Part shown: positions 1 through 5,811 of the stretch, in pieces
How the letters are laid out: each line of letters starts with the position of its first letter
Position numbering within the stretch: the first letter of the stretch is position 1
From: an uncultured Collinsella sp.
GTDB lineage: Bacteria > Actinomycetota > Coriobacteriia > Coriobacteriales > Coriobacteriaceae
Direction: 5' to 3'
DNA length: 7,653 bases
NCBI GenBank assembly: GCA_902496645.1
Contig: CABVBR010000096.1
Location: 1-7,653, forward strand
Notes under the pieces: model-generated
What the model was told of the DNA's origin: nothing
Databases searched by the model: none
Seen by the model: the letters and a program-made list of their open reading frames with translations, nothing else
Translations under genes and position numbers: made by a program

Positions 1-94
1 CGGCAACAGACGGCTGATCGCCAAAGACCATCGAGCCCGTCTGCTTGATTCCAGCCGCCAAGTCACCATGGCTAGCAAGAACAATACTTACCAT
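1..94 (-). CDS. PTS mannose/fructose/sorbose-family EIIA component, N-terminal part only (gene runs off the left edge)
   Basis: The 31 visible codons read MVSIVLASHGDLAAGIKQTG and continue with SMVFGDQPSVA. This fits the start of mannose-type PTS EIIA domains: a short beta strand, then a Ser-His-Gly turn whose His (residue 9) is the expected phosphorylation site, then a helix and a Phe-Gly-(Asp/Glu)-Gln motif. In that family the protein takes phosphate from HPr and passes it to EIIB for sugar uptake. The ATG at 92-94 was chosen because GGAGGT (complement of 101-106) lies 6 nt upstream; an in-frame GTG at 95-97 is too close to that site. It is probably the first gene of a PTS operon continuing leftward, since about 480 bases without a gene lie upstream. 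The sugar cannot be told from this fragment. Confidence 0.82.
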   Translation of the reverse strand, partial: MVSIVLASHGDLAAGIKQTGSMVFGDQPSVA

Positions 95-245
95 CACATA
101 ACCTCCTTTTTGTCTACGTAATTCCTACACGACATGAAAGGAGTATACCTGTTTGCTTTGTGGATTTATAGCTAAAACTGCAAATGGTTGGATTATTTGT
201 TTAAACGTCAATGTTTGTTACAAGTTGATTACATTGCTGATTTTT

Positions 246-268
246 AGCTCATTACCTGCTAATGAGCT
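246..268. promoter_or_regulatory. Perfect inverted repeat, candidate operator or leader hairpin upstream of the PTS gene
   Basis: AGCTCATTA at 246-254 and TAATGAGCT at 260-268 form 9-bp perfect arms around a 5-base spacer (CCTGC). It lies about 150 bases upstream of the PTS EIIA start and directly next to a second, 12-bp perfect palindrome at 271-282. No T-tract follows on either strand, so it is not an intrinsic terminator. A regulator binding site or a hairpin in the PTS leader transcript are both possible; the regulator is unknown. Confidence 0.4.
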
Positions 269-270
269 CT

Positions 271-282
271 TATCGATCGATA
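271..282. promoter_or_regulatory. 12-bp perfect palindrome TATCGATCGATA
   Basis: A self-complementary 12-mer that begins two bases after the 246-268 inverted repeat. Its closeness to that repeat and its place in the presumed PTS promoter region suggest a protein binding site, but a chance palindrome of this length in an AT-rich stretch cannot be excluded. Confidence 0.22.
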
Positions 283-410
283 TTTTGACATATACAGGCA
301 CACTGTTCATTAATACCGAATTTAAGGCGATCGGAATGCACTCAATCCGGCGCAATTTTGTTTAAACAGACTGAGCTTGACTATTTGCATGGCTTATGCT
401 CTAGCACAAG

Positions 411-430
411 TAGTCATTGGGGACGTTCTT
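411..430 (+). repeat. Copy 1 of a 20-bp intergenic repeat (TAGTCATTGGGGACGTTCTT)
   Basis: This unit matches copy 2 at 438-457 in 19 of 20 positions (A instead of G at the sixth base), in the same orientation, with 7 bases between them. It could pair with the inverted copy at 474-493 in place of copy 2, so two alternative hairpins are possible. Confidence 0.7.
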
Positions 431-435
431 AAACG

Positions 436-495
436 ACTAGTCGTTGGGGACGTTCTTGTTTGACTAGTCATGTAAGAACGTCCCCAACGACTAGT
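436..495. repeat. 22-bp perfect inverted repeat with 16-base loop (repeat copies 2 and 3), REP-like
   Basis: The arm at 436-457 is perfectly complementary to 474-495 over 22 bp. The arms contain the 20-bp unit (438-457 direct, 474-493 inverted) that also occurs at 411-430. The 16-base loop contains another palindrome, TGACTAGTCA, at 461-470, and ACGACTAGTCGT at 433-444 is also palindromic. Such clusters of alternating short units resemble bacterial REP/BIME-type intergenic repeats that are spread by REP-associated transposases. No transposase lies in the window, so the link is inference. It starts immediately beyond the T-tract of the hypA terminator. Confidence 0.6.
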
Positions 496-567
496 AAAAA
501 AGTTGCGGTGGAATAGTTCCTGGCTGGGGGCCATGGGGCCGATTTTAGGAACTATTTCACCGCAACT
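495..567 (-). terminator. Rho-independent terminator of the flavoprotein-hypA operon
   Basis: Arms at 501-521 and 547-567 pair over 21 bp with one exception (position 511 against 557), around a 25-base loop. Read on the minus strand, the stem is directly followed by six T (complement of 496-501), the layout of an intrinsic terminator, and it begins 10 bases after the hypA stop codon. The stem is unusually long for a terminator. The odd pair is C-A in the minus-strand transcript but G-U in a plus-strand transcript, so the element may have begun as a mobile or repeated hairpin. Confidence 0.75.
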
Positions 568-576
568 GATGAGGGG

Positions 577-1005
577 CTAGGCGATGTGGAGGGGGTTGGC
601 GGCGTCGACGGCGTCGGGGGCGTCAGAAGGACCGTCGGGGGCAGCGTCTGCCGGATCCTCGTCGGGGGTCTCAATCTGCTTGATCATGACCTCTTGGCCC
701 TGGAGCAGATAGGTATCGCCGCTGCCGCAATGGGGGCAGGTCTTGCCGTGCTCCACTGTCGCATAGTCGCGGCCGCACGCCTCGCAATGCGTCACGGCCT
801 CGACGGGCTCCACGATAAGCTCCGCGCCCTGCGTGATGGACTTTTTATCTGCCGCCCAGCGCCAAGCGTCGAGTAGTAGATCGGGAACGATGCCCGAGAC
901 CTCGCCCAGCAGCAACGTCACGCTCGAAACGCGACTCACGCCATTGGCGCGCGCCACATTCTCGACATCGCGAATAATGTGATAGACAATTCCGAGCTCG
1001 TGCAC
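577..1005 (-). CDS. hypA: HypA-like [NiFe]-hydrogenase maturation nickel chaperone with acidic C-terminal tail
   Basis: The 142-residue product begins MHELGIV, where His2 is the nickel ligand of the HypA family. It carries the family's zinc site as two Cys pairs: C74-x2-C77 and C90-x2-C93. HypA is known to deliver Ni(II), with HypB, to the large subunit of [NiFe] hydrogenase. Residues 1 to about 111 cover the usual family length. The remaining roughly 31 residues form an extra tail rich in Asp, Ala and Pro, apparently disordered. The start is GTG, chosen because the His must follow the first residue and because GGAAGG lies 8 bases upstream. It begins 34 bases after the flavoprotein stop, so the two are probably co-transcribed. 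No hypB or hydrogenase gene lies in the window. Confidence 0.92.
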   Translation of the reverse strand: MHELGIVYHIIRDVENVARANGVSRVSSVTLLLGEVSGIVPDLLLDAWRWAADKKSITQGAELIVEPVEAVTHCEACGRDYATVEHGKTCPHCGSGDTYLLQGQEVMIKQIETPDEDPADAAPDGPSDAPDAVDAANPLHIA

Positions 1006-1039
1006 TTTTAATTCCTTCCGTCGTTCCCGTTTTGGCTAC

Positions 1040-3817
1040 TTACTTGCGACCGAATTTGATCTTAATCGCACGCTTCAAAGCGTACTTGCCGAGGCTTGGG
1101 AGCTTTTGCTCGTATTTGACCATCGTGGAGCACTCGGGGCGGTCGCGATCGAGGTGAATGGCGTCGAACGCGCACTTGGTGGTGCACAGACCGCAACCGA
1201 TGCACTTGTTGGGGTCGACGATCGAGGCGCCGCAACCCAGGCAGCGGGCGGTCTCGGCACGCACCTGCTCCTCGGTAAAGGTCTCGACATACTCGCTAAA
1301 CGGCTCAGCCTTCTCGCGCTCGCGGTCGACGTGGGCCACCTCGCGGCTCGCGTTGTCATAGCTCTCGATCACCACGTCATCGCGGTCGAGCGCGCTGTAC
1401 TTACGCTGGTTGCGGCCAATGGTGAGCGTAGAGCCCGGCTGCACAAAGCGATGTATGGATACCGCGGCCTCGTGACCGGCGGCGATGGCATCGATGGCAA
1501 AGCTGGGGCCGGTGTAGACGTCACCGCCCACAAAGATGTCGGGTTCGGCGGTCTGATAGGTCTGGGGATCGGCAAGGGCGCCCTGGCCACGGCCGAGCTC
1601 GACCTTGGAGCCGGCCAACAGGTCGCCCCACACGATGGACTGACCGATGGACATGACCACGCGATCGGCGTCCACGCGACGCAGGTCGTTCTCGTCGTAC
1701 TCGGGCGCAAAACGGCCCTCGTCGTCAAAGACACGCGTGCAGCGCTTGAAGGTAATGCCGCATACACGGCCGGCATCGTCCAGATGGACCTCCTTGGGGC
1801 CCCAGCCGCAGCTGATGTGCGCGCCGTCCTCAATGGCCTCGCGACGCTCCTCCTCGCTGGCGGGCATCTGAGCCTCGCTCTCCAAGCAGAACATCTCAAC
1901 GTGCGCCGATCCCAGACGGCAGGCGTTGCGGGCGACATCGATCGCCACGTTACCGCCGCCCACCACGATGGTGCGGCCGGGCAGCGCATCGATCTTGCCG
2001 CTGTTGACCTCGTGCAAAAAGTCGACGGCCACGGTCACGTCCTCGGCATCCTCGCCCGGAATACCGGCAAGGCGGCCGCCCTGACAGCCAATGGCAACAT
2101 AGAAGGCCTTAAATCCCTGCTCGCGCAGGTCGTCGAGCGTCACATCGCGACCGACCTCCACGCCGTAGCGAAACTCGGCACCCATCAGGCGAATAACCTC
2201 GACCTCGGCCTCGATGACGTCCTTTTGCAGCTTAAAGCTGGGGATGCCGTAGGTGAGCATGCCGCCCGGGTGCTCGTTCTTCTCGAACACGACGGGCTTG
2301 TAGCCCTTCTCGGCCAGGTAGAAAGCGCAGGACAGGCCGGCAGGACCGGCACCGATGATGGCGATCTTCTGGTCAAAGCCGCCGGCCCGCGTCGGCGTCA
2401 CCACGGGCGGGACATAGCGGGTCGCAGCGTCCAGATCGCGCTGGGCGATGAACTTCTTGACCTCGTCGATGGCCACGGCGGCGTCCACGCGGCCACGGGT
2501 GCAGGCATCCTCGCAGCGGCGATTGCACACGCGGCCGCAGATGGCGGGCAGCGGGTTCTCGCGCTTGATGAGCGCCAGCGCCTCGTCGTAGCGACCCTGG
2601 GCAGCAAGCTTAAGGTAGCCCTGAACGGCAACGTGCGCGGGACAGGCCGTCTTGCAGGGTGCGGTGCCGGACTCATGCGTCTCGATGCGGTTGTCGTTGC
2701 GGTAATTGGGCGACCACTTGGTGTGGTCCCACTTGGTGGCGTCGGGCAGCTCCTGGCGCGGATACTCGGGCACCTGTCCGCCGGCCTTTTTGCTGCAGAG
2801 CTTCTGGCCCAGCTTGGCGGCGCCGGCCGGGCACACCTCTACGCAGCGACCGCAGGCCACGCACTTGTCCTTCTCGACCTTGGCGACATAGGCCGAGCGC
2901 GACAGGTTGGGCGTGTTGAACAGCTGCGAGGTGCGCAGGGCATAACACACGTTGACGTTGCAGTTGCAGATAGCGAAGATCTTGTTCTCGCCGTCGATGT
3001 TGGTGATCTGGTGCACAAAGCCGTTGTCCTCGGCCTGGTGCAGGATGTCGTAAACCTCGTCGCGGGTCACGTAATGGCCACGATCGGTCTCGACCACGTA
3101 GTCGGCCATATCGCCCACAGCGATGCACCAATCGGCCGGGTCGTCGGCGCAGCCCTCACCCATCACGCGACGGCTCGCGCGGCAGCTGCAGGTGCTAGCG
3201 GCATACTTACCCTCGTATTTGTCGAGCCAGTGCTCGATATGCTCAATAGGCACCGAGGTGCTCGCGGCGTCGATGGCCTTCTCGACCGGAATGACGTGCA
3301 TGCCGATACCGGCGCCTCCGGGCGGCACCATCGGCGTGGCGCGGGACAGCGGGCCCTTGGATGCCTGCTCAAAAAACTTGGCGTAGACCGGGTGCTCCTC
3401 GAGCTGGCTCACGCGCATGTTGAGGAACTCGGCAGAACCCGGCACCAGCATGGGCAGCACCCACTGCTTGGCGCGCTCGGGGTTTTCCCAGTTGTACTCG
3501 AGCAGACCCGTGTAGCTCATGTCGTCGAGCATCTTCTCGATATCGGCTTCGGGCATGCCGGTGAGCTTGACCATCTCGGGCAGCGTATAGGGACGGCGCA
3601 TCTTCATCTTGCAGAGCACTTCGGCCTGCTCGTCGGTTGCGGCCTCGGCAAACGACCAGTACTCGTAGCCCAGCAGCTCATCGCGATGCAGCAGGCGGTT
3701 GGTGCAGTGCTCGCACAGTTTGACGATGGCCTCGCGCGGATGCTCCGGCAGCGGCGGCACGAACTCCGAACCGATATCGGGCTCGGTGTAGCTAATTCCC
3801 GGTCCGTTGAGAATCAT
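1040..3817 (-). CDS. Multi-cluster Fe-S/FAD NAD(P)H-dependent oxidoreductase (GltD/NfnB-like, with N-terminal Fe-S domain)
   Basis: 925 residues in three modules. Residues 1-330: CEHC (35-38), a winged-helix-like stretch (about 77-108), C210-S-C212-R with C223 and C231, C284-N-C286-x4-C291, and a ferredoxin motif C319-x2-C322-x2-C325-x3-C329. Residues 380-790: the glutamate-synthase small-subunit/dihydropyrimidine-dehydrogenase type unit, with C388, C392, C427, C431, C435, C439 for two clusters, FAD site GAGPAG (489-494), NAD(P)H site GGGNVA (620-625) and FAD-closing GGDV (764-767). Residues 858-890: CLGCG (859-863), then C872, C875, C878, C882. No signal peptide or membrane segment, so cytoplasmic. 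It likely moves electrons between NAD(P)H and an unknown acceptor. The ATG at 3817 has GAAGGG 6 bases upstream; the open frame continues to 4189, but that part overlaps the regulator gene and control region. First gene of an operon with hypA. Confidence 0.88.
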   Translation of the reverse strand: MILNGPGISYTEPDIGSEFVPPLPEHPREAIVKLCEHCTNRLLHRDELLGYEYWSFAEAATDEQAEVLCKMKMRRPYTLPEMVKLTGMPEADIEKMLDDMSYTGLLEYNWENPERAKQWVLPMLVPGSAEFLNMRVSQLEEHPVYAKFFEQASKGPLSRATPMVPPGGAGIGMHVIPVEKAIDAASTSVPIEHIEHWLDKYEGKYAASTCSCRASRRVMGEGCADDPADWCIAVGDMADYVVETDRGHYVTRDEVYDILHQAEDNGFVHQITNIDGENKIFAICNCNVNVCYALRTSQLFNTPNLSRSAYVAKVEKDKCVACGRCVEVCPAGAAKLGQKLCSKKAGGQVPEYPRQELPDATKWDHTKWSPNYRNDNRIETHESGTAPCKTACPAHVAVQGYLKLAAQGRYDEALALIKRENPLPAICGRVCNRRCEDACTRGRVDAAVAIDEVKKFIAQRDLDAATRYVPPVVTPTRAGGFDQKIAIIGAGPAGLSCAFYLAEKGYKPVVFEKNEHPGGMLTYGIPSFKLQKDVIEAEVEVIRLMGAEFRYGVEVGRDVTLDDLREQGFKAFYVAIGCQGGRLAGIPGEDAEDVTVAVDFLHEVNSGKIDALPGRTIVVGGGNVAIDVARNACRLGSAHVEMFCLESEAQMPASEEERREAIEDGAHISCGWGPKEVHLDDAGRVCGITFKRCTRVFDDEGRFAPEYDENDLRRVDADRVVMSIGQSIVWGDLLAGSKVELGRGQGALADPQTYQTAEPDIFVGGDVYTGPSFAIDAIAAGHEAAVSIHRFVQPGSTLTIGRNQRKYSALDRDDVVIESYDNASREVAHVDREREKAEPFSEYVETFTEEQVRAETARCLGCGASIVDPNKCIGCGLCTTKCAFDAIHLDRDRPECSTMVKYEQKLPSLGKYALKRAIKIKFGRK

Positions 3818-3910
3818 GGTTGTCCCTTCTCTTGCCACAGCCCGGCGAGGCCGCGGCACCCCTCTTTTTTTGCAGGCCGGGCATGCCCCCATGCCGTTCA
3901 CCCGCCATTG
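3818..3910 (-). promoter_or_regulatory. 5' leader of the flavoprotein mRNA
   Basis: If the candidate promoter below is right, about 100 bases precede the flavoprotein start. They include a small perfect hairpin, GGCATG-GGGG-CATGCC on the minus strand (3880-3895), then a run of seven A (complement of 3865-3871), and the ribosome binding site GAAGGG. No riboswitch class is recognised, and no T-tract follows the hairpin, so attenuation is not supported. Confidence 0.3.
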
Positions 3911-3925
3911 TTGACATTGTGTCAA
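3911..3925. promoter_or_regulatory. Operator 1, perfect palindrome TTGACA-TTG-TGTCAA
   Basis: Perfect 6-bp arms with a 3-base spacer, of the same pattern as the palindrome at 3934-3948, with centres 23 bases apart. It lies about 85-100 bases upstream of the tetR start and downstream of the candidate flavoprotein promoter, between two divergent genes. Position, size and symmetry fit a TetR-dimer operator; the local regulator is the obvious candidate to bind it. Confidence 0.68.
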
Positions 3926-3927
3926 AA

Positions 3928-3958
3928 ATAGTATTGACGAACCGTCAACAATATTCAA
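3928..3958 (-). promoter_or_regulatory. Candidate promoter of the flavoprotein-hypA operon
   Basis: On the minus strand TTGAAT (complement of 3953-3958) and TACTAT (complement of 3928-3933) stand 19 bases apart, a longer spacer than ideal. Operator 2 lies entirely between the two hexamers and operator 1 just downstream, which would suit repression. TTGACG within operator 2 could itself act as a -35, but no good -10 follows it. The call is weak. Confidence 0.35.
3934..3948. promoter_or_regulatory. Operator 2, perfect palindrome TTGACG-AAC-CGTCAA
   Basis: Perfect 6-bp arms around a 3-base spacer, same layout and nearly the same sequence as operator 1 (TTGAC-N5-GTCAA in both). Two such sites in a 190-base divergent region are unlikely by chance and point to a shared regulator, most simply the TetR protein encoded beside them. 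Confidence 0.7.
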
Positions 3959-3964
3959 GACTGT

Positions 3965-3979
3965 TAGGCGAACGGTCAG
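3965..3979. promoter_or_regulatory. Possible degenerate third operator
   Basis: TAGGCGAACGGTCAG matches operator 2 at 11 of 15 positions and sits about 30 bases upstream of the tetR start. It overlaps a second imperfect symmetry, GACTGTT at 3959-3965 against AACGGTC at 3971-3977 (6 of 7). If bound, it would serve autoregulation of tetR. The match is imperfect, so it may be chance. Confidence 0.3.
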
Positions 3980-4007
3980 GCAAAAGAGGATGAAAGGCGG
4001 CAAACGC

Positions 4008-4670
4008 ATGGGCGATAACACGGCGAATATCTCTGTTGCCGACACCGTCCCCGCACCCGACAGCGCGGCAAAGCGCCTGACAGGCGACGAGCGCCGTCGC
4101 GAGATTCTCGCCGCCGTGCGCGACGTGAGCTCCGAGCTGGGCGTATCCCATCTTTCGGTATCGGCCGTGACCAAACGGGCCGGCTGCACGCGCTCACTGT
4201 TCTACCACTACTTTGCCGATATGGACGCCGCCGTCACCGCTGTTATGGACGAGGCGATCGACGGCTTTATCTCCGAGCTCGAGCAGTGGAACGCCAGCCG
4301 CACGGTTGGCGACATCGAAGGCGCGCTCGACACCGTCGCTCCGCTCTTTAAGCGTCTGGTCGTGAGCGGCCACGAGCTGCCGAGCACGCTCACCTCGAGC
4401 AGCGGCGCGCTCTACGGCGGCTTTCTGCACAACGTGGTCCAGCGCGTGGCGCAATACATTTGCGACACCACCGTGGTGGACTTTGTCGCCCATCACGACC
4501 TGCGCATCGACCATGTTTACGAGACGTTCTACACCCTCATCATGGGACTGTTGATGTATATCCGCACGCACCCCGATGTGCCCGACGAGGCGGTCAAGGA
4601 GATTATCGCCTCGACGCTCCACATCGAGGGCTACACCGCCAAGTATCCCGAGCGCAAGCCCAGGAACTGA
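4008..4670 (+). CDS. TetR/AcrR-family transcriptional regulator
   Basis: The 220-residue product has a TetR-type N-terminal DNA-binding domain at about residues 28-72. The hallmark is at 49-69: helix 2, a turn (RAGCTRS), then the recognition helix ending in LFYHYFADMD, the typical (L/I)(Y/F)xxF signature. Residues 75-210 should form the helical ligand-binding and dimerisation domain, whose sequence gives no hint of the inducer. ATG at 4008 was preferred because AAAGGCGG lies 7 bases upstream; the ATG at 3990 directly abuts its only purine-rich stretch. The gene is divergent from the flavoprotein and lies 62 bases upstream of the membrane-protein gene, with which it may be co-transcribed. By position it probably represses both directions through the palindromes at 3911-3948; this is inference. 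Confidence 0.9.
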   Translation: MGDNTANISVADTVPAPDSAAKRLTGDERRREILAAVRDVSSELGVSHLSVSAVTKRAGCTRSLFYHYFADMDAAVTAVMDEAIDGFISELEQWNASRTVGDIEGALDTVAPLFKRLVVSGHELPSTLTSSSGALYGGFLHNVVQRVAQYICDTTVVDFVAHHDLRIDHVYETFYTLIMGLLMYIRTHPDVPDEAVKEIIASTLHIEGYTAKYPERKPRN

Positions 4671-4687
4671 CGACATTTTGCCAAACT

Positions 4688-4714
4688 GCCCGCGACGGAA
4701 GAGGGGACGCGGGC
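4688..4714 (+). other. Small hairpin between tetR and the membrane-protein gene
   Basis: GCCCGCG (4688-4694) pairs with CGCGGGC (4708-4714) around a 13-base loop. There is no T-tract; instead the ribosome binding site of the next gene (AAAGGAG, 4720-4726) follows 6 bases later. It may tune expression of the downstream gene relative to tetR by partial termination, RNA protection or masking of translation, or it may be a chance GC stem. Confidence 0.3.
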
Positions 4715-4732
4715 GCATGAAAGGAGAGCAGC

Positions 4733-5740
4733 ATGCTGTTCGATGTTTGGGGTAGCGATACCCTTATCCACTGGGTCGGCTGGGCGATGGTCTTTATCGG
4801 CCTGATCGTGCTCAACGAGGTCGGCCGCCGCACCAAGCTGGGCGCGGCAATCATCTTTGGCGTAGCTCCGCTTGCCATGACCATTTACTGCGTCGCCATC
4901 GCCATCGGCGTCTCACAGGGCGCCGAGTGGGCGCTCACCAACCCCACCCATGTGTACCAGAACAGCTGGTTCCACTACGCCAAGGTATACGCGGCGCTGG
5001 CCGGTTGCTGGGGCTTCATTGCCATTAAGTACCAGTGGGGCAAGATCGGCAAGGCGCATTGGTTCCGCGCGTGGCCGTTTGTGATCGTCGCCATCAACAT
5101 CATGATCGCCGTCGTGTCCGACTTCGAGAGCGCCTATCACTTCTTTGTCCATGGCGAGTCCACCTGGGTCACCTCCGAGGGCGCCACGCAGCTGGCCGGC
5201 TGGAACAACGTGTTCAACGGCATCGCGGGCATCATCAACATCTTCTGCATGACCGGTTGGTGGAGCGTCTACGCCTCCGAGGATCAGACCGACATGCTGT
5301 GGCCCGACATGACCTGGGTCTACATCATCGCCTACGATATCTGGAACTTCTGCTACACCTACAACTGCCTGCCCACCCACTCCTGGTTCTGCGGCTTTGC
5401 GCTGCTGCTGGCGCCCACCGTCGCCGCCTTTATCTGGAACAAGGGCGGCTGGATTCAGAACCGCGCCTTTACGTTGGCCATTTGGTGCATGTTTGCCCAG
5501 GTGTTCCCGTACTTCCAGGAGGAGTCCATCTTTGTGACCCACTCCACGCTCGACCCCGGCGCCGCTACCGCGGTCTCGATCGCCGCGCTGATCGCCAACG
5601 TCGCCGCAATCATCTACATCGCCTACCGTGCCAAGAAGCTCGGCCGCAACCCCTACAAGCAGGATGTCTTTGAGGGCACCAGCGATTGGGAGAAGGCCAC
5701 TGCCCGCCGCGCCAAGGTTGATTACGCGCACGCCGAGTAA
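4733..5740 (+). CDS. Polytopic inner-membrane protein of unknown function, DUF5692-like
   Basis: 335 residues with about nine hydrophobic segments, roughly at 12-28, 36-60, 82-100, 113-130, 158-176, 195-212, 218-235, 244-262 and 277-298. A basic cytoplasmic-looking tail (about 299-335) follows. From memory it resembles the DUF5692 family, which has no established function. Polar and aromatic residues are concentrated in or beside the helices: D130, E132, H136 and H140 near segment 4; then Y201, D202, N205, C207, N211 and H216 around segment 6; E263-E264 after segment 8. This looks more like a substrate- or cofactor-handling protein than a simple scaffold. No quinone, haem or transporter motif is recognised. 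AAAGGAG 6 bases upstream fixes the start. It follows tetR and faces the flavoprotein divergently, which suggests it is that enzyme's membrane partner or substrate importer. Confidence 0.85.
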   Translation: MLFDVWGSDTLIHWVGWAMVFIGLIVLNEVGRRTKLGAAIIFGVAPLAMTIYCVAIAIGVSQGAEWALTNPTHVYQNSWFHYAKVYAALAGCWGFIAIKYQWGKIGKAHWFRAWPFVIVAINIMIAVVSDFESAYHFFVHGESTWVTSEGATQLAGWNNVFNGIAGIINIFCMTGWWSVYASEDQTDMLWPDMTWVYIIAYDIWNFCYTYNCLPTHSWFCGFALLLAPTVAAFIWNKGGWIQNRAFTLAIWCMFAQVFPYFQEESIFVTHSTLDPGAATAVSIAALIANVAAIIYIAYRAKKLGRNPYKQDVFEGTSDWEKATARRAKVDYAHAE

Positions 5741-5811
5741 CGCGCCTGACGCAAACATCGCTTGAGTACGAAGCCGCATAGCCGGCTCCGCGCAACTCAA
5801 CGCATTGCAGG

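Larger units (their letters stand above)
95..576. other. Intergenic region between the PTS gene and hypA
   Basis: These 482 bases carry no convincing gene. The left part (about 110-400) is clearly AT-richer than the genes and should hold the promoter of the leftward PTS gene; a TATACT hexamer on the minus strand (complement of 144-149) is a possible -10, but no good -35 is seen at the right distance. The middle holds two palindromes (246-268, 271-282). The right part (411-567) is densely structured: three copies of a 20-bp repeat, then the terminator hairpin of the hypA operon. A 70-codon plus-strand frame at 153-365 starts with TTG, resembles no family I know, and is taken as chance. Confidence 0.7.

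Noticed and set aside
153..365. 70-codon frame on the plus strand in the PTS-hypA gap
   Set aside because: TTG start, no clear ribosome binding site, AT-rich with unremarkable composition and no family resemblance; it also contains the palindromes.
411..495. Short CRISPR-like array
   Set aside because: Only three units, one inverted, with 7- and 16-base gaps; CRISPR repeats are direct with spacers of near 30 bases or more.
586..876. 96-codon frame on the plus strand across hypA
   Set aside because: Antisense to hypA, whose His2 and zinc Cys pairs are intact.
1106..3931. A 941-codon open frame on the plus strand across the flavoprotein gene
   Set aside because: It is antisense to a gene with clear Cys, FAD and NAD(P)H motifs. 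GC-rich third positions on the real strand remove stop codons from one antisense frame, and the predicted protein is low-complexity (Gly, Ala, Val, Leu, His) with no recognisable domain.
3990..4007. Earlier ATG for the TetR gene
   Set aside because: The only purine-rich stretch upstream directly abuts the ATG, whereas the ATG at 4008 has AAAGGCGG at a usable distance. The choice affects six residues only.
3818..4189. Upstream extension of the flavoprotein frame by 124 codons
   Set aside because: It would overlap the tetR coding start and both operators, has no family resemblance, and a good ribosome binding site precedes the ATG at 3817.
4913..5800. 295-codon frame on the minus strand across the membrane-protein gene
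   Set aside because: Antisense shadow of a gene with a strong ribosome binding site, clear transmembrane pattern and its own terminator.
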